Shown: piece after piece, positions 13,833-22,667 of the stretch
Layout: each line of letters begins with the position of its first letter
How positions within the stretch are numbered: position 1 is the stretch's first letter
Source of the DNA: CAAGNP01 sp045603545
GTDB lineage: Bacteria; Bacteroidota; Bacteroidia; Bacteroidales; UBA932
Length of the DNA: 48,137 nucleotides
Assembly: GCA_045603545.1 (NCBI GenBank)
Contig: JAZUMG010000041.1
Location: 1 to 48,137 of the forward strand
Reading direction: 5' to 3'
The notes under the pieces: generated by a model
Database searches by the model: none
The model's input: only the letters and a program-made list of their open reading frames with translations
What the model was told of the DNA's origin: nothing
Position numbers and translations under genes: made by a program

Positions 13833-15965
13833 TCAAGAAATTACCAACTCGCCCCCCTTAAAATCCACATTTATATCTGCATCTTTTGAGATGGTCCCTT
13901 TAAGCATCTCAGTGGCAAGTCTGTTGACAAGTTCACGCTGCAGAAGCCTCTTGATAGGTCTGGCTCCGTACGCAGGATCAAACCCTTTCTCTGCAAGGTA
14001 ATCGACAAACTCTTTGGAGAAGGATATATTTACCCCATTCTCTGCAAGTTTCCCTTTTACCTCCCTGAGCTGGATATCGAGAATACCATATATCGCCTCC
14101 TTGGTAAGTGGCTCAAACATTATTATCTCATCAATACGGTTGATGAACTCCGGCCGTACAGATTTCTTTAGAATAGTGAGGACATCCCTCTTGCACTCCT
14201 CCATAAGGTTTTCCTTGTCACCACCCTCGACTATTTTATTCATATAGAGCTGGATAATGTCAGAGCCTATATTTGAGGTCATAATCAGGATTGTATTCTT
14301 GAAATCGACTGTCCTCCCCTTATTGTCTGTAAGACGACCGTCATCCAGCACCTGAAGAAGGACATTGAACACATCAGGATGGGCCTTCTCTATCTCGTCC
14401 AGCAGGATTACCGAGTAAGGTTTTCTCCTCACAGCCTCGGTAAGCTGACCACCCTCATCGTAGCCGACATAGCCCGGAGGGGCCCCCACAAGCCTTGATA
14501 CAGAGTGCCGCTCCTGATACTCCGACATGTCTATACGGGTCATCATATTCTCATCATTGAAAAGGGCCTCTGCCAGAGCCTTTGCAAGTTCTGTCTTGCC
14601 GACACCTGTAGTACCCAGGAACATGAATGAGCCGATAGGTCTCTTCTCATTCTGAAGTCCTGCCCTGCTCCTGCGGACTGCGTCAGCGACAGCCTGTACT
14701 GCTTCATCCTGCCCCACTACCCTCTTATGGAGGAGCGACTCCATATTCAGAAGCTTTGCCTTCTCACTCTCAAGCATCCTGTTTACAGGGATACCAGTCC
14801 AGCGGGATACGATCTCAGCAATATCCTCTGCAATAACAGCCTCATTTATAAGTGGGTTGGGATTAGAATCCTTTTTCGCAGTAAGTTCATCTATAGCCTT
14901 CTGGGCTTCAGCCATCTTGCCATACCTGATCTCTGCCACTTTACCATAATCACCACGCCTCTCTGCATCCTCTGCCTGATACTTGTATTGCTCCATATCC
15001 TCACGCCTCTTCTGTATCTGCTCAAGCAGCGATTTCTCCTCCTTCCACTTCTTGTTTGCAGCCTCATACTCCCTCTCAAGCCCTTTAAGAGCCGATTGGA
15101 TTTCATCAAGTTTGGGGGATTTGCCCTCCCTCTTTATCGCCTCACGCTCGATTTCGAGCTGCCTTATCTTGCGGCTGAGCTCATCGATGGACTCCGGGAC
15201 AGAATTCATCTCGAGACGGAGCTTCGAAGCGGCCTCATCTATAAGGTCAATGGCCTTGTCTGGGAGAAATCTGTTGGTAATATAGCGGTGCGAGAGCTCC
15301 ACAGCTGCTATGATGGCATCATCCTCAATATGGACCTTGTGGTGATTTTCATACTTCTCTTTTAGTCCCCTGAGGATAGAGATGGACTCTGCAGGTGATG
15401 GCTCGTCCACCAGCACCATCTGGAAACGCCTCTCCAGAGCTTTGTCCTCCTCGAAATACTTGCGGTACTCATCCAGGGTAGTGGAACCTATTGCCCTCAG
15501 TTCGCCACGGGCAAGGGCAGGCTTGAGGATATTTGCCGCATCCATCGCACCTGATGAGCGTCCTGCCCCTACCAGGGTATGGATCTCATCGATAAAAAGT
15601 ATAATCTCACCTTCGCTCTCTATGACAGCCTTCACTACACCTTTGAGCCTCTCTTCAAACTCACCCTGATACTTGGCACCCGCAATAAGGGCACCCATAT
15701 CGAGAGAATATATCTCTTTTGATTTCAGATTCTCAGGGACATCCTGATTTATGATACGCTGAGCAATACCTTCAGATATCGCTGTCTTGCCCACTCCGGG
15801 CTCACCTACAAGGATGGGGTTGTTTTTGGTCCTTCTGCTCAAAATCTGGAGGACTCTTCTTATCTCCTCATCCCTTCCAATTACGGGGTCAAGTTTACCC
15901 CCTTTTGCCTTGTCATTAAGATTGACGGCAAATCTGTTCAAAATCTCTTTGTTTTCCTGTTTCAT
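13833..15965 (-). CDS. clpB: ClpB disaggregase lacking the N-terminal domain
   Basis: A 710-residue AAA+ unfoldase with both ATPase rings and the ClpB middle domain. NBD1 has Walker A GEPGVGKT and Walker B LFIDEIHTLVGAG. The coiled-coil M domain follows (IRQLEIEREAIKREGK to RRGDYGKVAEIRYG), which separates ClpB from ClpA. NBD2 has GTTGVGKTELAKALAE, the pore loop GAPPGYVGYDEGG and VILLDEIEKAHPD. Usual ClpB is about 860 residues; here the Clp_N repeat domain is absent and the protein starts where E. coli's internally initiated ClpB80 begins. ATG 15963-15965 is chosen for the GGAGG nine bases upstream. No remnant of the N domain lies upstream; the next gene ends at 16037. Confidence 0.93.
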   Translation of the reverse strand: MKQENKEILNRFAVNLNDKAKGGKLDPVIGRDEEIRRVLQILSRRTKNNPILVGEPGVGKTAISEGIAQRIINQDVPENLKSKEIYSLDMGALIAGAKYQGEFEERLKGVVKAVIESEGEIILFIDEIHTLVGAGRSSGAMDAANILKPALARGELRAIGSTTLDEYRKYFEEDKALERRFQMVLVDEPSPAESISILRGLKEKYENHHKVHIEDDAIIAAVELSHRYITNRFLPDKAIDLIDEAASKLRLEMNSVPESIDELSRKIRQLEIEREAIKREGKSPKLDEIQSALKGLEREYEAANKKWKEEKSLLEQIQKRREDMEQYKYQAEDAERRGDYGKVAEIRYGKMAEAQKAIDELTAKKDSNPNPLINEAVIAEDIAEIVSRWTGIPVNRMLESEKAKLLNMESLLHKRVVGQDEAVQAVADAVRRSRAGLQNEKRPIGSFMFLGTTGVGKTELAKALAEALFNDENMMTRIDMSEYQERHSVSRLVGAPPGYVGYDEGGQLTEAVRRKPYSVILLDEIEKAHPDVFNVLLQVLDDGRLTDNKGRTVDFKNTILIMTSNIGSDIIQLYMNKIVEGGDKENLMEECKRDVLTILKKSVRPEFINRIDEIIMFEPLTKEAIYGILDIQLREVKGKLAENGVNISFSKEFVDYLAEKGFDPAYGARPIKRLLQRELVNRLATEMLKGTISKDADINVDFKGGELVIS

Positions 15966-16036
15966 AATAAATTTCCTCCGGCCTGATTGCTTCAAAATGC
16001 AGACCAAGAAAATTTATGACAATATGGCAGAATACC

Positions 16037-17353
16037 TTATAGTGAATAGGTGAAACCCATATTAAAATTGAATATGCCGTCAAAATACATGTTTCTTATC
16101 TTGATGCCACCTGTACTGCTCTCCACCACAGCGTATGGAACAAGTGAGAAACGGGGTTCCATAAAGAAACCTACATCTTTGGTAATCTTGACATTGGGCT
16201 GAATGGAAGCAGTAGCACCGATATACATAGTTCTGTAACTGTTCTCCACATCTATCCTGTTCATAAAGCCAATCTCAGGACCTATGTTGATGCCACAGGT
16301 AAATCTCCTTTGGGCTATAGGGCGTCTGTGCACCCAGTAGAACGGCTCGATTGAGACCTCTAGTCTGCCACCCATATAGTGAGCTTTCATATCACCGAAC
16401 CCTTCGTATGTGGTCCAAATATGGTTTCCATAGAATAGCGACCCCCTGACACCGAAGAAATCCTTCACCCAACTACCTACACCTATGAAAGCGTGAGGAC
16501 CTACAGAGTTGAAAAGTCCCACCTCTTTCCATACGAGATCCGAATTCTGGCTCTGCACACCGCCTCCGTAGAACATATAGCCGTCCACCTCTTTCTCCAG
16601 CCAATGGATTTTCACCCTTGGCGCCTCGAAGAAATTGTACTTGACACCCAGATTGTAACGGTATGAGAGGTCATATTTGTGCCAATCCTCTTTCACCACC
16701 GGGTCTATTCCCGCAGTATAGAAGGAGAATATCGGCTCCACAAAAAAATCAAATCTCTCAGATAACCTGAAAGTAAAGTTGAGTCCAAGATGGATGCCCG
16801 CTCCGAACCCCCAGGTACTGTCCCTCTTGGCAGCAACACCAGATATACCCTCCACTGTGGAGATCTCTATAAAACGCCCCTCCCTGTACCCTTTGAGATA
16901 GGAAGAGAGGTTGAACTGGTGCAGTGCAGCAAGCTCCATCACCCAGCCGGGATTTGGAAGTTTACGTCTGAAATATCTGCTCCCTCCGAGTTCCACCCTG
17001 AGAGCATTGCTCTTGTCAAACCATTTGCCGACACCCACATTGAAATTGACACCGGAAGCCCTGGAGATATTCTCATTGCCAATAAGGCCAAAACCGCTTC
17101 CTGTGAGGGAAATAAATGTATGGTCTGTAAACTTCTTAACCTCAAACACCTCATCCTGAGGCTTATACCTCTTCTGAAGACTATAATTCATAGCATTCCA
17201 CCCCTTGTCCACTTTTACCTCCTGAGCCACTTGTGTGGTATCGTCCTGTGCCACCATGGTTGTATCCTCCTGTGCATAAAGAGTGACAGATGCCACCAAT
17301 GCAAACAATCCGGGGAGAAGAGTTGAAATTATGTATCTGCAAACAGTTTTCAT
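16037..17353 (-). CDS. Outer-membrane beta-barrel-like protein of the fimbrial locus
   Basis: A 438-residue protein with a cleavable signal peptide ending in SVTLYAQ. The mature part starts with a short tandem of TTMVAQDDTTQVAQE, then a beta-rich body of alternating polar and hydrophobic strands with many aromatic residues (GVGKWFDKSNALRVELGGSRYF, FDGIFNFNMGFTYSL), as in outer-membrane barrels. ATG 17351-17353 lies one base after the upstream gene's TAG, so the two are coupled. No family name is certain. From position it likely helps the OmpA-like protein and DUF3575 protein in envelope assembly or fimbrial anchoring. Confidence 0.75.
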   Translation of the reverse strand: MKTVCRYIISTLLPGLFALVASVTLYAQEDTTMVAQDDTTQVAQEVKVDKGWNAMNYSLQKRYKPQDEVFEVKKFTDHTFISLTGSGFGLIGNENISRASGVNFNVGVGKWFDKSNALRVELGGSRYFRRKLPNPGWVMELAALHQFNLSSYLKGYREGRFIEISTVEGISGVAAKRDSTWGFGAGIHLGLNFTFRLSERFDFFVEPIFSFYTAGIDPVVKEDWHKYDLSYRYNLGVKYNFFEAPRVKIHWLEKEVDGYMFYGGGVQSQNSDLVWKEVGLFNSVGPHAFIGVGSWVKDFFGVRGSLFYGNHIWTTYEGFGDMKAHYMGGRLEVSIEPFYWVHRRPIAQRRFTCGINIGPEIGFMNRIDVENSYRTMYIGATASIQPNVKITKDVGFFMEPRFSLVPYAVVESSTGGIKIRNMYFDGIFNFNMGFTYSL

Positions 17354-17354
17354 A

Positions 17355-19673
17355 CTAATAAAATAACATCTCTGACATTCTGGTAAAGAATCCGTTCTGG
17401 TTGTACTCCTCCACCAACTTGTGGGCAGCCTTGATGGCCTCTTCATAAAGGTCATCATCCGACTCGGCTATCTGGACATATTTGGGATCCTTGATAAAAC
17501 AATCTGCAAGATGTTCACTTACAAGGTCATAGTCCGCACCTTCAATCATATAATAAGAGGAGTATTTTCTGCATATTATCACCGCCTTAAGATAATAGGT
17601 CAGCGGATCATTGGGGTCAAGGGCCTCCACAGCCTTCTCTGCCTCCAGATCGTAGTATTTGATCTTCCTGGCAAGATACATCACCACCTTGTTGAGTGGT
17701 GAGGTTTCGCTCACAATCTCAAATGTCTTCTGCCTTGCCTGTCTCTCTTCAGGTGTATTTCCGCCTCTGTAATATCCTCCAAGACAGAGGGTAAATGCCT
17801 TTATCTCACGATATTTTTCGTTGTCCGGGAGGAGCTTTGCCATAATGCTCGCCTTGCGGAAATTGTTGGCCTTCAAATACATGACAAGCTGGTTTGCCAC
17901 GATCTCCTCCTTATTTATGATCCTGGTAATTCCATCAAGGGATCTCATCGGCTGGTTACAGTGGTGGATGGTGATGTCAATGAATGGTTTGAGCAATGTG
18001 GTATCCACCCTGTCCTGACTGATATAGAGTTCTGCAAGGTTGTTTGCAGGGAGCTCCCAGGGATTTCTCCTGTCGAGCTTGTTGGACTGCTTGATGGCCC
18101 TCTTATAGAGCTCCTCAAGCTCCTTCTCATCTTTCACAAGATAGAAAAGGTGCCAGAATTCGTAAAGGTGAAACTCCTTCTCTCCATTTCTGTAGTCCTC
18201 ATCGTACCTGTAGCGTTTGAGGATCTCATCGGGCTTGAGGGAACGCCTCTCCTGCCTCTGGTACCTGAACGATACAGTACGCATATTGTTCAGATATTTG
18301 GATATTTTTGCCTTGTAGAAAGGGAGTGTAATGATACCTCGCCACTGCGCATCGGGGTTATTTGGGGCTGCATCGATCTTCTTCTGCACCTGCTCTGCAT
18401 AGGAGATGAGGGAATCCCTCATAAGTGAGTCCACAATGGCACTCCAGGGGGCCACCTCCGATTTGGTACCATAGAGCATCCTATCCTTAACACTGCGTGA
18501 AAGTGCTCCATAGACCGTATTTGCCACATAATCAGTTCGTTTCTTAGCCAATACTTTATTTTTGGCATAAGGACCGTCGGGTGAAGATACACCCTCTATG
18601 TAGAGCTCAGTAAGCCTCGAGTCGGCACCGGTAGATATCTCCACTAGCCTCCTTCTGGTCTCATTGAGAAGTCGGCGTCCCTCCTGGTCCTTGGGGTCAA
18701 GTTCTGCCTGGTTGACAAGGAATTTGAGTGAGAGCTTCACCGTATCTGCAATATTCTCTACACGGGGCTCTTTCTTGTACTCAACAGGGTCAAGAGAATA
18801 GCTTTTAGTCTTGTATTCGAGAAATTTGAGGGGCCTTCTGATACGGCCTGTATTCTTGAGCCACACATTGTCGTGGTAATATACCACATTGTAGTCCTCA
18901 AGCAATACCTCATAGTTTATGTAATAGAGTTTGGTTGGATCTTCCAGGTGGATGGAGTCCCTCTGCGAAAATTTCTGTCCATTGGGTGAGAGGGTATCCA
19001 CCACAAACTGGAAAAGGGGATCAACGGTGTTGTCGTACCCCATCCTTCTGTATTGGGTCATATGATACTCAGCTCCATCGCAAACGATGGGTCTTCTGTA
19101 CATAGCAGTATCTTTCTTGTTTGCTTCGAGCAGATATGGCTGGATAATGAGCCTTGCATTGCTCTTTCCGTAGTGGGGCGGCAGGACAAAATCGTAGTCG
19201 ATGGTCAATGTATTCCCCACGATATCCATTTCAGAGTCTGCCTTCAGCTCCTCAGCTGCCGCTACAGCCACCGCTGCATCGAGCTGCCTTACTACGCTGA
19301 ATTCCACCCTGAACTGGTCTTTATAATTGACTTTCACCATCTTGGGCTCCACAAGGAGATCCTCAGGATAGATAACTATCGCACCGGTCTCCATCACACC
19401 GATGGTACAATATCCCCCCTCCATGGAGCGTTTGTCCACCACATCACCCAACTGCACAAACTCTCCTGTCTCTCTCGATTTGTTGATGGCATCCATAGCA
19501 TCCTGTGCCAGGGCAACAGTATTGAAAGCCATCACACGTGCCCCGATGATGGGCACCTCATCCGTCTTGTTCCACACTTGCACCTCCACATTCTTCTTGT
19601 CCTGAGCAAAAGAGAGACCACTGACAAGAGATGCGATCAGAATGAGACAACTATTTATAAATTTTCTCCCCAT
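17355..19673 (-). CDS. Large periplasmic/outer-membrane protein with OmpA-like domain
   Basis: A 772-residue exported protein with a signal peptide (MGRKFINSCLILIASLVSG, cleavage after SFAQ). The N-terminal 300 residues are beta-rich. Near residues 310-400 there is an OmpA-C-like segment: LKFLVNQAELDP, a charged helix, then LYIEGVSSPDGPYAKNKVLAKKRTDYV, which matches the I-x-G-x-S-P-x-G then N-x-x-L-x-x-x-R pattern of that fold. The C-terminal 350 residues are helical and TPR-like. Similar proteins accompany DUF3575 genes in Bacteroidales fimbrial loci. It is four bases from the DUF3575 stop. A peptidoglycan-linked scaffold is the likely role. Confidence 0.75.
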   Translation of the reverse strand: MGRKFINSCLILIASLVSGLSFAQDKKNVEVQVWNKTDEVPIIGARVMAFNTVALAQDAMDAINKSRETGEFVQLGDVVDKRSMEGGYCTIGVMETGAIVIYPEDLLVEPKMVKVNYKDQFRVEFSVVRQLDAAVAVAAAEELKADSEMDIVGNTLTIDYDFVLPPHYGKSNARLIIQPYLLEANKKDTAMYRRPIVCDGAEYHMTQYRRMGYDNTVDPLFQFVVDTLSPNGQKFSQRDSIHLEDPTKLYYINYEVLLEDYNVVYYHDNVWLKNTGRIRRPLKFLEYKTKSYSLDPVEYKKEPRVENIADTVKLSLKFLVNQAELDPKDQEGRRLLNETRRRLVEISTGADSRLTELYIEGVSSPDGPYAKNKVLAKKRTDYVANTVYGALSRSVKDRMLYGTKSEVAPWSAIVDSLMRDSLISYAEQVQKKIDAAPNNPDAQWRGIITLPFYKAKISKYLNNMRTVSFRYQRQERRSLKPDEILKRYRYDEDYRNGEKEFHLYEFWHLFYLVKDEKELEELYKRAIKQSNKLDRRNPWELPANNLAELYISQDRVDTTLLKPFIDITIHHCNQPMRSLDGITRIINKEEIVANQLVMYLKANNFRKASIMAKLLPDNEKYREIKAFTLCLGGYYRGGNTPEERQARQKTFEIVSETSPLNKVVMYLARKIKYYDLEAEKAVEALDPNDPLTYYLKAVIICRKYSSYYMIEGADYDLVSEHLADCFIKDPKYVQIAESDDDLYEEAIKAAHKLVEEYNQNGFFTRMSEMLFY

Positions 19674-19677
19674 TTCC

Positions 19678-20232
19678 CTACTTTATGATATAAGAGACAG
19701 AAACACCGAGCTTTATCGGGAGGAGCTTATATCCCCAGACATTTGCCTGAGGTCCGCTTCCCGACACATAATCGTCATAGTTGTCATCACGGTAATACTG
19801 TTTCTGATTGAAGAAAAGGACGCCTACGCCTCCCGAGAGTTCAACATTCCATCTGTCTGTCAGATTGAAAACATAACCTCCGGTAAAGCCACCTCCGGCA
19901 GCCTCCCCATCATAAACATATTTACCCAGAGCGATATCGTAGATGGTAGCAAGGGCAGCGATGCCTATATATTCACGTGTCATGGGGCGGCCATTGAACC
20001 AGTATCTGCACTCCGGCTGGAATGCCAATACAGTAGAGTTTACCCAAAATGGGATATAGTTCCCATAGAAGGTAAAATCGAGGCTCATATGCTCCCCTGT
20101 CACCAGTTCAAGCCCCAGACTGGGTGTAAGGACCACATCAGACAGAAGGTTGGTCTTGACCGCTATCTGCTGTGCTGATGCCGACACCGAAATCAGAAAG
20201 GTCGCTACAATTATGCTTAATCTACGCTTCAT
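19678..20232 (-). CDS. DUF3575 protein
   Basis: A 184-residue protein with signal peptide MKRRLSIIVATFLISVSASA then QQIAVKTNLLSDVVLTPSLG, the hallmark N-terminus of DUF3575. Further family features are the FQPECRYWFNG strand and a beta-barrel-like remainder ending in LGVSVSYIIK. These proteins occur with fimbrial and OmpA-like genes in Bacteroidales and are thought to lie in the outer membrane. ATG 20230-20232 is chosen since an in-frame start further upstream would extend into the terminator hairpin. Expression must pass that hairpin (20243-20269) if it comes from the fimbrial promoter. Confidence 0.88.
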   Translation of the reverse strand: MKRRLSIIVATFLISVSASAQQIAVKTNLLSDVVLTPSLGLELVTGEHMSLDFTFYGNYIPFWVNSTVLAFQPECRYWFNGRPMTREYIGIAALATIYDIALGKYVYDGEAAGGGFTGGYVFNLTDRWNVELSGGVGVLFFNQKQYYRDDNYDDYVSGSGPQANVWGYKLLPIKLGVSVSYIIK

Positions 20233-20242
20233 AAAATAAAAA

Positions 20243-20269
20243 AAGGGCGACAGCGGCACTGCCGCCCTT
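20243..20269 (-). terminator. Hairpin terminator or attenuator inside the fimbrial locus
   Basis: Read on the minus strand, AAGGGCG and CGCCCTT pair around an inner CAG/CTG stem, followed by a run of seven Ts. It lies 16 bp after the third fimbrillin stop and 11 bp before the DUF3575 start. It would lower expression of the assembly genes relative to the structural subunits. Confidence 0.8.
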
Positions 20270-20284
20270 ATTTCAGAATAAAAA

Positions 20285-21496
20285 TTAGCCTTGATCTATA
20301 TCCTCCCCATCTTCTCCATTACCTAATTCCCATCCAAGTTTAGAATCATCTATACCTATTTCGATCAGCTCAGGAGGGTAGAAAATGATATTGTACATAT
20401 ATTTCTTCCCTGCCTCAAATGTCTTGTCCGATATATCAATCTGAACATCGAATGTACTGTTTTTGGTATTTCCCCCTACGGTGGTGCTGTATGCAATGGT
20501 AACATTTAGCTTATCATCCTGCACACCACTGAAAGGGACCATAAAGAACTGGGCCATCTGGTAGTTCACATTCTTCTCCGGGAATGTGACATCGGGCGAC
20601 TCTGCACTCAATTTGCCAATATCGCCTTCATTTATCACACCTACCAGTTCTCCCGGCTTGTGGCCACTTGGAGATGTTCCCACCGGTCTTCCAGACTCAT
20701 CTCTTGTACTGTTTTCCACTGCAAGATAGAGTTTGGCATATCTTGGGATCTTTTTCTCTATGGTCAACCCATCATCATTTGTATTGGTAATGGGATTGAG
20801 AGTCACACCTGTTATCTTGAAGTCAAGTGCCGAAAACTTGGCAAACTCCTCAGCTGAGAGATCCTTATTGGCCTTCGCATTGAAAACTATATTGGTAGTC
20901 AGATGCTCAAACGCCAATGTAGGGAGCTTGCTTTTGTCCTGAAGAACAATTTTTCGGATGTATCTTCCGTTGAAACCGCTGTAGGTGATACCGTTATCTG
21001 CCAGCATTGTCTTGGCCAGAGAGTAGGACCATAAGATATCCTGATTGTCCTTTATCCTCATAGTAGCCACGAGAGACTCATCTGCCCTTGATACTGACAC
21101 CGGTGTCCCATCCGGATAGGTGGTGGGATAATAACCATAGAAAGAGAAATTCCTATGGTTGTCCAACGGATAGTAGTAAGGTCCGCCATCCAGCACCGCC
21201 ATACCAGTCGAAGGATCCTTGGTAGCAGTAACATTGTTCAACAGGAGACTTGGTCCCCCTTTCCAGTCAATCTGGGAAGCATCACCATGCTCCACTGCAA
21301 AAACTCCAAAAGTGACACCATCCAACGAGTTGATCTCACTTTTTGTAAGTGAAGACGAACCGAAGTTGATGGGTACAGGTAAACTCAAATCCTCCATCCA
21401 CGCATTAGGATCAGAATCAGGCTTATGCTTCCCGCACCCTGTCATACATATGACAAGTAGAGAAGCGAGTGCCAATATGATACTGATTCTTTTCAT
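20285..21496 (-). CDS. Fimbrillin-family lipoprotein (third in operon)
   Basis: A 403-residue lipoprotein with signal ending in ICMTGC (Cys21). The mature protein has the two-domain beta architecture of FimA/Mfa1-type pilins, a FYGYYP segment near residue 125 and an FEHLTTNIVFNA strand matching the F-x-H-L/A-x-x-x-x-x-F motif seen in its two upstream paralogues. The C-terminus has a KKYMYNIIFYPPELIEI strand, as expected for donor-strand polymerisation, then an acidic tail. It is probably an accessory or tip subunit. It is the last structural gene before the terminator. Confidence 0.82.
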   Translation of the reverse strand: MKRISIILALASLLVICMTGCGKHKPDSDPNAWMEDLSLPVPINFGSSSLTKSEINSLDGVTFGVFAVEHGDASQIDWKGGPSLLLNNVTATKDPSTGMAVLDGGPYYYPLDNHRNFSFYGYYPTTYPDGTPVSVSRADESLVATMRIKDNQDILWSYSLAKTMLADNGITYSGFNGRYIRKIVLQDKSKLPTLAFEHLTTNIVFNAKANKDLSAEEFAKFSALDFKITGVTLNPITNTNDDGLTIEKKIPRYAKLYLAVENSTRDESGRPVGTSPSGHKPGELVGVINEGDIGKLSAESPDVTFPEKNVNYQMAQFFMVPFSGVQDDKLNVTIAYSTTVGGNTKNSTFDVQIDISDKTFEAGKKYMYNIIFYPPELIEIGIDDSKLGWELGNGEDGEDIDQG

Positions 21497-21523
21497 AGAA
21501 TTGGAATTGGTTTTGGAAATAGA

Positions 21524-22648
21524 TTATGCTGCAGGTGCGTTATTGTCGTTATCTGGATCGTAGTTGATTGTACCACCATCTGTCCATTGAGCAAGACTAA
21601 CTTCAAATTTAACCTCTTCAGGACCGTAAACGATGATATTTACTGTATATGATTCCCCTGCGAGGAAGGCAGTTTTACCTTGAATGCTATTAGCCGGCAA
21701 CTCAAACTCGTAAACTATCTTACCATCATTTGGTGAATACAATGTGGCACCCATAGTAACTTTTACAGTAACACTCGCCTGATTAGGGGCTACCATAAGT
21801 GCTCCTTGAACCGAAGAATAATCATTAGTTTCAGGAACGATATTCAATGATGACAATTTAAAACTGTCATTTTGATCGTCGTCTGCAGCTGCAACATAAC
21901 CGAGATTTTCACCGACTACGGTCAAATTACCTTTATTGCTACCAACAATCTGAATCTCTTCTACAGTAAGTATTCCAGAATAAGATCCTACACCTTTTTT
22001 TACATTAAAGGTAAATTGAGATAGCGCGTGCTGGAAGTTAAGTGTAGGTTGAACACCTCTACGAGCAGCCCAAGAACCGTATGCCTGATGTTCTGCTACT
22101 CTACCTTGATCATCTTTTTGTACATCAGTTGCTTTATCTGTAGTTGCATAGAGCAAATCCTGAGTACCGTCGATAGTAACAGGATAAGTTATAGCATCAT
22201 CGGCCTTAACTGCATCACCAAGTTCAGCATCACCATAATAATAACCATAGAAATCATATACAACACTTGTATTGATATCATAATAGAATGGTTCACCTGC
22301 CTCTCCGTTTGGATTATCGACATCAAGTACTGTTCCTTGGCTTGGTGATTTTGCAGAGACATTATTGATGAAAGGGTTGTTAAGATCATATCTGCCGCTA
22401 CCAAGTGTTATCTGTGCACCATCGTCAGCACCACCCTGGCGGTTTACTGCGAAGCCGTAAACATAAAGATCCTCATTGCCAGTCCATGCATCGATGGCAG
22501 CTTTTGTTCTTGTTACAGAAGCATCGATGGTTTTAGTGTTGAATTGAACCGCTACTGGAGTCTCATCCTCTGGAGTAGGAAGCGGGTTCTTGTTGCAAGC
22601 TGCTACCACACAAGTAGCTGCGATTGCGAAAACAAACAATTTTTTCAT
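21524..22648 (-). CDS. Fimbrillin-family lipoprotein, likely major subunit
   Basis: A 374-residue lipoprotein with signal ending CVVAAC (Cys18). ASVTRTKAAIDAW near residues 43-55 gives an Arg/Lys site where an N-terminal propeptide could be cut, as gingipains do in Porphyromonas FimA. The central FYGYYYGD and FQHALSQFTFNV motifs and the C-terminal SYTVNIIVYGPEEVKFEVSL strand are fimbrillin-like, and the W-T-D-G-G-T-I ending is shared with the neighbouring gene at 22668. Low charge and a clean, regular sequence suggest the shaft subunit, but rank among the three pilins is inferred. Confidence 0.83.
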   Translation of the reverse strand: MKKLFVFAIAATCVVAACNKNPLPTPEDETPVAVQFNTKTIDASVTRTKAAIDAWTGNEDLYVYGFAVNRQGGADDGAQITLGSGRYDLNNPFINNVSAKSPSQGTVLDVDNPNGEAGEPFYYDINTSVVYDFYGYYYGDAELGDAVKADDAITYPVTIDGTQDLLYATTDKATDVQKDDQGRVAEHQAYGSWAARRGVQPTLNFQHALSQFTFNVKKGVGSYSGILTVEEIQIVGSNKGNLTVVGENLGYVAAADDDQNDSFKLSSLNIVPETNDYSSVQGALMVAPNQASVTVKVTMGATLYSPNDGKIVYEFELPANSIQGKTAFLAGESYTVNIIVYGPEEVKFEVSLAQWTDGGTINYDPDNDNNAPAA

Positions 22649-22667
22649 TTTGATAAAGTTTAAAAAG

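Noticed and set aside
13833..15965. ClpA or ClpC
   Set aside because: The long coiled-coil middle domain is of ClpB type.
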